Source of the DNA: Candidatus Falkowiibacteriota bacterium
GTDB lineage: Bacteria > Patescibacteriota > Patescibacteriia > CAIXNZ01
Assembly (NCBI GenBank): GCA_903920975.1
Contig: CAIXNZ010000083.1
Span: forward strand, 1 to 8,724
Direction: 5' to 3'
Length of the DNA: 8,724 nucleotides
Shown here piece after piece: positions 1-6,343 of this stretch (within the stretch, counting starts at the first letter, position 1; every line of letters starts with the position of its first letter). The notes below the pieces were generated by a model. It was not told the DNA's origin. It worked only from the letters and a program-made list of their open reading frames with translations, and searched no databases. Both the position numbers and the translations under genes were made by a program.

Positions 1-1
1 A

Positions 2-214
2 CAGTTTTCTTTGAAAAAAACCGCTGAATTATTAGACGAAAGAATCAGTGCCCTTATTTCTCAGGCTCAAGAAACTGCCAAAACGATTTTAACCAAAGAC
101 AAGCAGCAATTAGAAAAAATAGTGGTTGAATTGATTAAAAAGGAAACCCTGGAGCGAGAGGAATTTGAGGCCTTGTTCACTGAGCCCAAAAAACAATCAG
201 CTAAAAACCCATAA
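2..214 (+). CDS. ftsH: ATP-dependent zinc metalloprotease FtsH, C-terminal fragment
   Basis: This is the 3' end of a gene that begins before the window; the reading frame is open from base 2 and stops with TAA at 212-214. The visible 70 residues match the end of the M41 peptidase domain of FtsH: the S-x-KTAELLDE segment, a helix containing AKTIL, and the typical closing element KETLEREEFEALF. A short Lys/Gln-rich tail follows. FtsH is a membrane-anchored hexameric AAA+ protease that degrades misfolded membrane proteins and selected regulators. The AAA+ domain and the HEXXH zinc site lie outside the window and cannot be checked. A TTG at 11 is an internal leucine codon, not a start. A strong terminator follows within 5 bases, so this gene ends its transcription unit. 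Confidence 0.85.
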   Translation, partial: QFSLKKTAELLDERISALISQAQETAKTILTKDKQQLEKIVVELIKKETLEREEFEALFTEPKKQSAKNP

Positions 215-218
215 AATA

Positions 219-253
219 TTTAAAAACCCCCGGCGCCACTGGGGGTTTTTAAA
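219..253 (+). terminator. Intrinsic terminator after ftsH
   Basis: A perfect 13-bp stem (arms 219-231 and 241-253, core CCCCC/GGGGG flanked by A5/T5 and TTT/AAA) encloses a 9-base loop. The downstream arm carries the T-run. The symmetry means it could also act on the opposite strand. Confidence 0.85.
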
Positions 254-254
254 A

Positions 255-283
255 TTGAGGTAAAAGAGCAAATAGGGTATAAT
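255..283 (+). promoter_or_regulatory. Sigma-70-type promoter for the 349-3607 operon
   Basis: A TTGAGG box (255-260), a 17-base spacer and a perfect TATAAT (278-283) form a good vegetative promoter just after the ftsH terminator. A second TATAAT overlaps the downstream side at 284-289. Transcription would start near 290 and give a leader of about 58 bases. Confidence 0.6.
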
Positions 284-314
284 TATAATGAGCTAAAAAT
301 CAAAAATAAAACCA

Positions 315-342
315 TTTATCAATTATTTGATAAAGAAAGGGG
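315..342 (+). promoter_or_regulatory. 8-bp inverted repeat next to the ribosome binding site
   Basis: The arms TTTATCAA (315-322) and TTGATAAA (327-334) are perfect inverted repeats around a TTAT loop. They directly abut the Shine-Dalgarno sequence GAAAGGGG (335-342), which stands 6 bases before the ATG at 349. The repeat could be an RNA hairpin beside the ribosome site or a DNA operator downstream of the start of transcription. The symmetry is seen; the role is inferred. Confidence 0.35.
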
Positions 343-348
343 TAAAAT

Positions 349-1608
349 ATGTACATTTCTTACAAAAATATCTTGAGTAAAGCCTGGCAAATCACTTGGA
401 GGGGCAAAATGCTCTGGCTTTTTGGGATATTTGCTTCCTTTGTTTCTTTGGAGGGCGTTTATGAAATTATTTTGAGCCAAATTAATCAGGCTAAGAGCAA
501 GGAATTATTATATTCCAACATCTTAAACCAGTATTCTAGCCAGACAAATTTTGTACATACAAATATTTATTTTCTCAATTGGCTCCCCAATAATTATTCA
601 GCTTATTTGCTTTTTGTTCTTTTGGGGCTACTGGCGGTAATTTTTATTTGGCTGGCTTATGTCTCTCAAATTTATATAATAAAAAGCTCAGCGCTTATTT
701 ATAAAAATAATAAATTAGCCAGCGGCAAGGTTCTCTCTGAAAGTACGAAAAAATTCTGGCCGGTTTTTGGCATTAATATTTTGGCCAAGCTTTTGCTCTA
801 TGCAGCCTTTATTGCTTTAAGCTTGCCTATATTTTATTCACTTATTGCACAAAATCAAAACGCTTTAACGGCAGCTAATATTTTTTACTTTCTATCTTTC
901 GCGGTAATCGCCATTATTATCGGTTTTCTCTCTGCTTACGCTACAAATTTCATTGTTTTAAAAAATCTTTCTATTATAGAAGCGATAAAAGATGCTTGGT
1001 TTCTTTTTGCTAAAAATATCATTGTCAGTTTAGAAATTGCATTGGTTTTATTTTTACTAAAAATTTTCAGCTTAATAATAATTTTTTCGCTATTTTTCTT
1101 GTTTTTAGTGCCTTTGGCAATCACTTTATTTATTTTATTAAGCGCCAATTCGCTGATCGGCTTTGTTATTATCTTGACATTAATAATTTTGATCTTTACT
1201 CTGATTTCTCTTTTGATTAATGCGATTTATACGGTTTTTTTCTTATCTACCTGGACTATCGCCTTTATCAAAATGACCGAGGAGACGATTTTTGCAAAAA
1301 TAGTAGATTTTATTTCTGGCTTACCTGGCATTTTTCGAAAAACCATGGATAAACATAATCTAAAAATAAACAAGGATGAATTACAACTCAAAGCCAGCGC
1401 CTTGAGCCAAAAGGTGCAAAAAACATATGAGCAATACAAGCCAGAAATTCAAAGACAGAGCAAAATCGCTGCCCAGCAGATTAAAAAAGCCTATAATGAA
1501 TTTGAGCCAATTATAAAAAAAGAGATCAGTGAACTTATCGCAGAAAGTAAACAAAAAGCCCCAGCCAAAACAAAAAAAAGAAAATCAACTCATAAAAAAT
1601 CCATTTAA
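349..1608 (+). CDS. Multi-pass membrane protein with charged cytoplasmic C-terminal tail, unknown function
   Basis: I cannot assign this 419-residue protein to a named function. An N-terminal W-x-I-T-W-R-GKMLWLFGIF segment (residues 13-28) resembles the start of membrane proteins often seen in candidate-phyla genomes. Hydrophobic segments lie at about 22-34, 85-107, 141-163, 176-198, 225-262 (long, perhaps two helices) and 264-303, so six or seven membrane spans are likely. Residues 335-419 are a soluble, lysine-rich, probably helical tail. It contains a loose internal repeat (TYEQYKPEIQRQ at 359-370 and AYNEFEPIIKKE at 381-392) and ends in a basic KTKKRKSTHKK cluster. The start is supported by a GAAAGGGG ribosome site. 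Only 6 bases separate its stop from the pilB ATG, so it is co-transcribed with pilB. A role as envelope partner of the pilus machine is possible but rests on context only. Confidence 0.85.
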   Translation: MYISYKNILSKAWQITWRGKMLWLFGIFASFVSLEGVYEIILSQINQAKSKELLYSNILNQYSSQTNFVHTNIYFLNWLPNNYSAYLLFVLLGLLAVIFIWLAYVSQIYIIKSSALIYKNNKLASGKVLSESTKKFWPVFGINILAKLLLYAAFIALSLPIFYSLIAQNQNALTAANIFYFLSFAVIAIIIGFLSAYATNFIVLKNLSIIEAIKDAWFLFAKNIIVSLEIALVLFLLKIFSLIIIFSLFFLFLVPLAITLFILLSANSLIGFVIILTLIILIFTLISLLINAIYTVFFLSTWTIAFIKMTEETIFAKIVDFISGLPGIFRKTMDKHNLKINKDELQLKASALSQKVQKTYEQYKPEIQRQSKIAAQQIKKAYNEFEPIIKKEISELIAESKQKAPAKTKKRKSTHKKSI

Positions 1609-1614
1609 AATATT

Positions 1615-3366
1615 ATGGCTAATACTGATGATGAAAAAAAGGTTAAAGGTTTAAGTGACCTTTTAGCCGAAAGTAAAAAGAATAAAAGCGCTTCACCAAC
1701 TATTGCCGAAGAAAAAGTAACTGAAGAATTCACGGAAAAAATGGAAGAAATTAGGACCAAGGAATTGGAAGATATCGCCAAAAAAGAAGCAAACAAGACC
1801 GGTTTTCCTTACATTAACTTGGTGACTTTTCCAATTAACAGCGAGTCATTAAATAGCATTTTAAAACCCGTTGCTGCTGAGCAGAAAGTAATTTGTTTTG
1901 ATAAAACAGACGAGAAGGTTAGAATTGCCTCAACTAATCCTAATAATCCCAAGATACAAGAGATATTAAAACCTCTGGCTGCAGAAACCTATACCGGCAA
2001 GGGAGAAATTTATTTAATTTCAGAAAACAGTTTCCAGTCAGCTTTTAAGCTTTATGAAAAATTTCCACCGCCCAGAGAATTTGTGGCTGGCGTGCAGATT
2101 ACTGGCGACGAATTATCAGCTTTAAAAAAAGAAATTAAAAATTTTGGCATTCTTAATGCCAGATTAAATAGCGAAAAAAGCATTACTCAAATTATTAAAA
2201 TACTGCTGGCCGGCGCTTTACAATCCGACGCTTCTGATGTTCATATTGAAGCTGAGGAAAATAAAATAACTTTACGATACAGGATTGACGGCGTACTTCA
2301 TATAGTTTCAACCTTGCCAAAAAAAATCTGGCCACGCCTTGATTCTCGCATTAAAAACATTGCTGGGTTAAAAATAAATGTCAGTGACAAGCCTCAGGAT
2401 GGCCGCATTACTTTATATATGAAAGAATTGGGCAATCTTGATATCCGTGTTTCGGCTTTACCGACAGCTTATGGCGCAAGCATTGTCATGCGTTTATTAA
2501 GTTCTAAAATAACTAGCTTAAAATTTGAAGACTTGGGTTTGCGCGGTAAAGCTTATGATGATTTAAGAAAACAGGTTGAGCGTCCAACTGGCATGATAGT
2601 TACAACCGGGCCGACCGGTTCCGGCAAAACAACGACTTTGTATGCCATTTTAAATAAACTTAATGATCCGGAAACAAAAATTATTACTTTGGAAGATCCT
2701 ATTGAGTATAAGCTGGAAGGCATTTCCCAGAGCCAGATTGACCATTCCAAGGGCTATTCTTTCGCCGATGGCTTGCGTTCAATTTTAAGGCAAGATCCTG
2801 ATATAATCATGGTCGGCGAATTACGTGACCTGGAAACCTGTGAAGTCGCCATCCAAGCTGCTTTAACTGGCCATGAGGTTGTTTCCACCCTGCATACCAA
2901 TGACGCGGCTGGCGCCATTCCCCGCTTTTTATCCATGGGCGTTAAATCTTATTTACTGGCACCGTCACTTAACGCCGTTATTGGCCAGCGCTTAGTCAGA
3001 AAGATTCATGATAAATGCAAAATAGAAGCTAAATTGGAGCCCGAACAAATGGCAAAAGCCAAGGAAATCTTAAGTAAACTGTCACCAACCTCTGGCTATA
3101 ATATTGATATTAACAAACTAAAATTTTATCGCGGACAGGGTTGCGACGAATGTAACCATATTGGCTTAAAAGGCCGAGTTGGCATTTATGAAATCTTTAC
3201 CATGAATGCTGAAATAGAAGCAGAAATTTTAAGCGCCAAAACTTCTGAGTATAAAATGGCAGATCTAGCTTATAATCAGGGCATGATTACTATGGCGCAA
3301 GACGGTTTATTAAAAGCTTTGGACGGAATTACTGCCGTTGATGAGGTATTTAGAGTAGCGGAATAG
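1615..3366 (+). CDS. pilB: Type IV pilus assembly (extension) ATPase PilB / GspE family
   Basis: This 583-residue protein belongs to the type II/IV secretion AAA-like ATPases, hexamers that power pilin polymerisation at the inner membrane. A charged linker (about 1-60) leads to an N-terminal MshEN/GspE_N-like domain (about 61-150), then the N2 region (IKILLAGALQSDASDVHIE) and the ATPase core. Visible motifs are Walker A GPTGSGKTTT (332-341, K338), Asp box EDPIEY (360-365), Walker B region DPDIIMVGELRD (394-405, E402) and His box STLHTND (424-430, H427). The zinc-finger region keeps C468, C510 and C513, but the usual first cysteine of the tetracysteine set is H465 (HDKC where CxxC is expected). 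Retraction ATPases of the PilT type lack this long N-terminus, so PilB is preferred. No pilT, pilC or pilin gene lies in the window. GspE is the alternative name; the phylum context favours pili. Confidence 0.93.
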   Translation: MANTDDEKKVKGLSDLLAESKKNKSASPTIAEEKVTEEFTEKMEEIRTKELEDIAKKEANKTGFPYINLVTFPINSESLNSILKPVAAEQKVICFDKTDEKVRIASTNPNNPKIQEILKPLAAETYTGKGEIYLISENSFQSAFKLYEKFPPPREFVAGVQITGDELSALKKEIKNFGILNARLNSEKSITQIIKILLAGALQSDASDVHIEAEENKITLRYRIDGVLHIVSTLPKKIWPRLDSRIKNIAGLKINVSDKPQDGRITLYMKELGNLDIRVSALPTAYGASIVMRLLSSKITSLKFEDLGLRGKAYDDLRKQVERPTGMIVTTGPTGSGKTTTLYAILNKLNDPETKIITLEDPIEYKLEGISQSQIDHSKGYSFADGLRSILRQDPDIIMVGELRDLETCEVAIQAALTGHEVVSTLHTNDAAGAIPRFLSMGVKSYLLAPSLNAVIGQRLVRKIHDKCKIEAKLEPEQMAKAKEILSKLSPTSGYNIDINKLKFYRGQGCDECNHIGLKGRVGIYEIFTMNAEIEAEILSAKTSEYKMADLAYNQGMITMAQDGLLKALDGITAVDEVFRVAE

Positions 3367-3367
3367 C

Positions 3368-3607
3368 TTGACAAAATATAAGGTGCATGCTAAGATTTTT
3401 TATCAAGGAATAAATAAACAAGGGAGGTTAAAAATGAGAGAAGAAGTTTCTCCGGATTTGCACAAAGCCAGAGTAAAAAAAATTATCAAAAAAGGAGTAG
3501 CTAAAATGAAAAACGGGGAAACTGCCGTTTTCCCGATGTCCGAGCTGATCGCAGAAGCCACAAATCATCTGCAAGCAACGGATGAAGCAAAAAAAAGAAG
3601 CCCCTAA
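3368..3607 (+). CDS. Small basic protein downstream of pilB, unknown function
   Basis: This 79-residue, lysine-rich protein is not recognised. Its first part (KYKVHAKIFYQG) looks like a beta strand; the rest (LHKARVKKIIKKGVAKM, then MSELIAEATNHL) looks helical, with a Lys/Arg-rich tail. No membrane segment or cysteine is present. The start is uncertain. A TTG at 3368, one base after the pilB stop, would give translational coupling. An in-frame ATG at 3434 has a much stronger ribosome site (AGGGAGG at 3421-3427, 6-base spacer) and would give a 57-residue product. I kept the longer form because the upstream residues look coding. The gene ends inside a hairpin terminator and overlaps the convergent minus-strand gene by 4 bases. 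Its position suggests expression with pilB; nothing in the sequence shows it is a pilus part. Confidence 0.6.
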   Translation: MTKYKVHAKIFYQGINKQGRLKMREEVSPDLHKARVKKIIKKGVAKMKNGETAVFPMSELIAEATNHLQATDEAKKRSP

Positions 3608-3621
3608 CTAAGGGCTTCTTT
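3594..3621. terminator. Bidirectional terminator between convergent genes
   Basis: A perfect 10-bp stem (AAAGAAGCCC at 3594-3603, GGGCTTCTTT at 3612-3621) encloses the loop CTAACTAA. T-rich tracts follow in both directions (TTTCTTT on plus; a run of T on minus). Both stop codons lie in the loop: TAA of the plus gene (3605-3607) and TAG of the minus gene (3604-3606). Confidence 0.8.
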
Positions 3622-4395
3622 CTTTATTCTGTTTAATATCTCCTGATACTTATTCTGAAAATCTATGTACTTATCTTTTTTGTATTTTGACTGTTTCGCC
3701 AGCATTTCAATATTTTTAATGATCTTCTGTAGCTGATCAACAACCTCACTTTCTACGGATTCTTTCACCTTATTTAATTCAGACTCCTCGGCTTGACTTA
3801 ATTCTTTATGTTCTTTAATTTTTAACATCAAATCCTGCATTTTTACTGCCGCATCCGGGTTCAAAACAATAGCGATTTTAGGCAGTTCAATTATGCCTTT
3901 TATATCAGTGGCCTGATCTTCAAAATATTTTAAATGACCGAGTTCTCCTTTGCGCAAAAAATCCAGGATGCTCCCGCGTTTAGCGCTGATTACCGAATAA
4001 TCGGTTGAAGTTGTAACATCAACGCCCAAATACAATGATTGCTCATTATCATTAAGCCGCAGGACAAAATCAATGCCATTTTTTATATCATCGTATTCGC
4101 TTGTCGGCAAGACTTCAATGCCTTCGGCTATCCACTCTGATTGATAAATGCCCTCCATTATCACGGCCTCGCCCACAATAGCTGTTTCACCACGCGACAC
4201 AAATTTATCTTTCAAGTTTTCTATTTCGTCAGAATCAGCCATAATTTCTTTGGTCGGATAAACATCAGAAAAATTTCTGAGTTTTGGTTTTAATTTATTC
4301 CATTCCGCCTGGATCTTATCCAAAAAAACAGGATTATTGCTCTCACCCCTTTGTCGGCTTATTCCAGCCAGAATATGTTCTTCAACGTTTTTCAT
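3604..4395 (-). CDS. Uncharacterised 263-residue protein, possible PD-(D/E)XK-nuclease-like core
   Basis: The protein is soluble, with no signal peptide or membrane span, and I do not recognise a named family. The middle part (about 70-180) looks like an alpha/beta domain with GEAVIMEG (75-82), YDDIKNGIDFVL (101-112), LYLGVDVTTS (121-130) and LPKIAIVLNP (171-180). The spacing of E76, D109 and D126-x-T128 resembles a PD-(D/E)XK nuclease fold in which the lysine is replaced by threonine; K139 might substitute. This is an inference from pattern only, and the replacement could mean an inactive member. Residues 185-263 are charged, helical and probably coiled coil (HKELSQAEESELNKVKESVE). The ATG at 4395 has no ribosome site; its own promoter stands 27-55 bases upstream and gives a short AU-rich leader. 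It lies downstream of tsaD-tsaE but is expressed separately at least in part. Confidence 0.8.
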   Translation of the reverse strand: MKNVEEHILAGISRQRGESNNPVFLDKIQAEWNKLKPKLRNFSDVYPTKEIMADSDEIENLKDKFVSRGETAIVGEAVIMEGIYQSEWIAEGIEVLPTSEYDDIKNGIDFVLRLNDNEQSLYLGVDVTTSTDYSVISAKRGSILDFLRKGELGHLKYFEDQATDIKGIIELPKIAIVLNPDAAVKMQDLMLKIKEHKELSQAEESELNKVKESVESEVVDQLQKIIKNIEMLAKQSKYKKDKYIDFQNKYQEILNRIKKEALS

Positions 4396-4410
4396 ATTGT
4401 TTATAAAATA

Positions 4411-4424
4411 ATTTATAATTTATA
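4411..4424. repeat. Two heptamers ATTTATA overlapping a -10 box
   Basis: ATTTATA is repeated twice in tandem (4411-4417, 4418-4424). The second copy overlaps the minus-strand -10 box at 4422-4427. It is short enough to be chance in such AT-rich DNA, but it shares the 7-base period of two other repeats in the window. Confidence 0.3.
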
Positions 4425-4450
4425 ATATCATTTTTCGAGTGAAAAGTCAA
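4422..4450 (-). promoter_or_regulatory. Sigma-70-type promoter for the 3604-4395 gene
   Basis: On the minus strand TTGACT (4450-4445), a 17-base spacer and TATTAT (4427-4422) form a good vegetative promoter. The -35 box contains the TGA stop codon of tsaE (4449-4447). Transcription would start near 4415, about 20 bases before the ATG at 4395. Confidence 0.65.
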
Positions 4451-4887
4451 TATCTACTAACCCGAAATTCTCTTCCATTTTTTGTTACTTTTATTTTTAG
4501 CCAAATAACTTTTTTAAATTTTTTCAAATAATTCTTTATTTTATCGGCCCATTCAATCACCACGACGCTCTTCGGATTGTTCAAATATTCTTCAATGCCT
4601 AAATAAAATAATTCCTGCGGTTCATCTAAGCGATAACAATCCACGTGAACTAGATTCTCTATTCTATATTCTTTATTCTCTATAGCATAAACCTTCATTA
4701 AAACAAAAGTCGGACTGGTAAGATGTTGTTTAATTTTAAAAGCCTTTCCCAAATCCTGAGTAAAGGTGGTCTTGCCTGCTCCCAAATCACCTTCTAATGC
4801 TAAAATTTCCCCACCTTTTAATTTTTTGGCCAATTTTGCGGCAATATTAGCCGTATCTTTTTCTGATTTTGAAATATATTTAATCAT
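4447..4887 (-). CDS. tsaE: tRNA t6A37 biosynthesis ATPase TsaE
   Basis: TsaE is the small P-loop ATPase that works with TsaB and TsaD to make N6-threonylcarbamoyladenosine at position 37 of ANN-decoding tRNAs in the cytoplasm. The 146-residue length is normal. Visible motifs are Walker A GDLGAGKTT (33-41, K39), the switch-like TSPTF (57-61), HVDCYRL (81-87) matching the family H-x-D-x-Y-R-L element, and VVIEWADKI (109-117) matching the conserved EW-D-K segment. The loop between TSPTF and HVDCYR holds a stretch (YAIENKEYRIEN, 67-78) encoded by four tandem heptamers, which looks like a repeat insertion. The gene starts 3 bases after the tsaD stop and is the second gene of a tsaD-tsaE operon. 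Its TGA stop shows that TGA is read as stop here. TsaB and TsaC are not in the window. Confidence 0.95.
   Translation of the reverse strand: MIKYISKSEKDTANIAAKLAKKLKGGEILALEGDLGAGKTTFTQDLGKAFKIKQHLTSPTFVLMKVYAIENKEYRIENLVHVDCYRLDEPQELFYLGIEEYLNNPKSVVVIEWADKIKNYLKKFKKVIWLKIKVTKNGREFRVSRY
4654..4681. repeat. Four tandem degenerate heptamers ATTCTNT inside tsaE
   Basis: The units ATTCTCT, ATTCTAT, ATTCTTT and ATTCTCT run without interruption through the tsaE coding region and encode the IENKEYRIEN segment of the protein. Only the sixth base varies. The period of 7 is not a multiple of 3, so the repeat is not a simple peptide repeat. Confidence 0.75.
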
Positions 4888-4890
4888 AAA

Positions 4891-5931
4891 TTATATTTCT
4901 AGGTTTGGTTCCACTTTAATCGTCTTCCAAGTATCAATAAATTTATCAGGGCTACCTTTATATTCAAAATATGCTGCCATCGCCACCATTAAGGCATTAT
5001 CAGTGGTCATGTTTAATTCTGGTTGGAAAAATTTCACGTCTTTAAACTCCAAATTAATCTTCTCGGCCAACCGTTTCCTTAATTCTTTATTGGCCGCCAC
5101 TCCGCCGCCCAACAAAATTGATTTAACCTTGTATTCCTTGGCAGCAGCAATTGTTTTTTTAATCAAAACATCAATGCAGGCCTGCTGAAAGGCAGAGCAC
5201 ATTTTTCTAATGTTTTCTTTGTCCTTAAATTGCTCCTGATCCCATTCATTTTTGACAGCTGTTTTCAACCCGGAAAAAGAAAAATCAAAATCCCCTGAGT
5301 TTATCATGGGTCTGGGCAGTTTAAAAAATTCTTTATCCGCGTTTACTGCTTTTTCCGAAATTATTGGTCCACCGGGATAACTAAGGCCTAAAATTTTAGC
5401 AACTTTATCAAAGGCCTCGCCAACTGCATCATCTCGTGTTTGACCAATTGTCTTAAAATTATTCTCATCCTTCATATAAACCAGCATGGTGTGTCCACCC
5501 GAAACAACCAGGCAAATGGCTGGGTATTTTATTTTTACCAAAATGCCAGATTCCCCTTCAATCAAATTGGCCAAAATGTGCGCCTTCATGTGATCAACCG
5601 GAATTAAGGACTTTTGCCAAATCAAAGATAATGTCTTGGCTGTTTCAATGCCGACAATCAATGAAGTAATTAAGCCTGGACCATAAACCACGCCGATAGC
5701 ATCAATATCTTCAACGCCAATTCTTGCTTCACTTAAAGATTGCTCTAAAAGTGGCAACAGATTTTCCAGGTGCTTTCTAGCCGCAATCTCTGGTACTACT
5801 CCGCCATATTTTTTAAATATATTGACCTGCGAGGCGACCAAATTGGATAAAACTCTAAACTTATCGCCTTTGACTTCTAGCAAGGCGACCCCGCTTTCAT
5901 CACATGATGTTTCAATTCCTAAAATTAACAT
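4891..5931 (-). CDS. tsaD: tRNA N6-adenosine threonylcarbamoyltransferase TsaD
   Basis: TsaD (Kae1/Qri7 family) transfers the threonylcarbamoyl group from threonylcarbamoyl-AMP to A37 of tRNA. The 346-residue length is typical. The ASKHA-fold motifs are all visible: LGIETSCDES (4-13), VVPEIAARKH (45-54), GPGL (84-87), the metal-binding H-x3-H in DHMKAHI (H114, H118), SGGHT (144-148), DDAVGEAFDK (167-176), YPGGP (185-189), FSFSGLKTA (217-225), the glycine loop LLGGGVAAN (273-281) and TDNALM (310-315) with the metal ligand D311. All key residues appear intact. The start at 5931 gives the canonical N-terminus and has no ribosome site; a promoter lies only 23-51 bases upstream, so the leader is very short. 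tsaE follows after 3 bases, which fits their joint function. Confidence 0.97.
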   Translation of the reverse strand: MLILGIETSCDESGVALLEVKGDKFRVLSNLVASQVNIFKKYGGVVPEIAARKHLENLLPLLEQSLSEARIGVEDIDAIGVVYGPGLITSLIVGIETAKTLSLIWQKSLIPVDHMKAHILANLIEGESGILVKIKYPAICLVVSGGHTMLVYMKDENNFKTIGQTRDDAVGEAFDKVAKILGLSYPGGPIISEKAVNADKEFFKLPRPMINSGDFDFSFSGLKTAVKNEWDQEQFKDKENIRKMCSAFQQACIDVLIKKTIAAAKEYKVKSILLGGGVAANKELRKRLAEKINLEFKDVKFFQPELNMTTDNALMVAMAAYFEYKGSPDKFIDTWKTIKVEPNLEI

Positions 5932-5953
5932 AAATTTTTATTATTATACTTTG

Positions 5954-5982
5954 ATAATACTTGAAAAATCTGTTTTTTTCAA
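5954..5982 (-). promoter_or_regulatory. Promoter for the tsaD-tsaE operon
   Basis: On the minus strand TTGAAA (5982-5977), a 17-base spacer and TATTAT (5959-5954) fit a vegetative promoter, with transcription starting near 5947, about 15 bases before the tsaD ATG. A second box, TATAAT (5948-5943), lacks a good -35 partner. Confidence 0.55.
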
Positions 5983-5983
5983 G
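5960..5983. repeat. 9-bp inverted repeat over the tsaD promoter
   Basis: CTTGAAAAA (5960-5968) and TTTTTCAAG (5975-5983) form a perfect inverted repeat around TCTGTT. It covers the -35 box and spacer of the tsaD promoter, which is a usual place for an operator. A regulator is not known. Confidence 0.4.
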
Positions 5984-5984
5984 A

Positions 5985-6013
5985 TTGCGGAAAGCAATAT
6001 ATTAAGGTAAAAT
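5985..6013 (+). promoter_or_regulatory. Possible promoter for the DUF202 gene
   Basis: TTGCGG (5985-5990), a 17-base spacer and TAAAAT (6008-6013) form a moderate promoter divergent from that of tsaD. The two -35 boxes are 2 bases apart. Confidence 0.4.
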
Positions 6014-6040
6014 TAAATCTGGGGGATAAAAAATATTTTT

Positions 6041-6289
6041 ATGGAAAAATCGTGTACTAAAAGAGATCATTTGGCACAAGATAGAACTCATCTTGCCAAT
6101 GAAAGAACGCTTTTGGCATACTGGCGAACCGCGCTGGCTTTTTTAGTTTTAGGAGCATTTTTAATTAAATTTTTTCCTTCTATGCCTCTTATAATCATCG
6201 CTATAATTTCAATATTATTCGCAATTGTAATGTTAATTTACAGCATGATAAGATATTCCAATTGTAAATGTAAAATAAATAAACGGTAA
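6041..6289 (+). CDS. DUF202 family small membrane protein
   Basis: This 82-residue protein carries the signature of the DUF202 (YidH-like) family: DRTHLANERTLLAYWRTALA (14-33) just before the first membrane helix. Two hydrophobic helices follow (about 31-46 and 48-70), and the tail NCKCKINKR is short and basic with two cysteines. The family consists of small inner-membrane proteins of unknown biochemical function. The ATG at 6041 is preceded by a GGGGGA tract (6021-6026) about 14 bases away, which is farther than a usual ribosome site, so initiation may be weak. A small unrecognised membrane protein follows 54 bases later on the same strand, perhaps co-transcribed. Confidence 0.85.
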   Translation: MEKSCTKRDHLAQDRTHLANERTLLAYWRTALAFLVLGAFLIKFFPSMPLIIIAIISILFAIVMLIYSMIRYSNCKCKINKR

Positions 6290-6343
6290 TTAAATTTATG
6301 ACCCAGAATCCTCAAAGTATAAAACTTTCAATATTTAAATTTT

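Noticed and set aside
4766..5188. 140-codon plus-strand frame
   Set aside because: It lies opposite tsaE and tsaD, whose full motif sets prove the minus strand is coding.
5822..6010. 62-codon plus-strand frame
   Set aside because: Its first half is antisense to the conserved tsaD N-terminus and its second half covers the divergent promoters.
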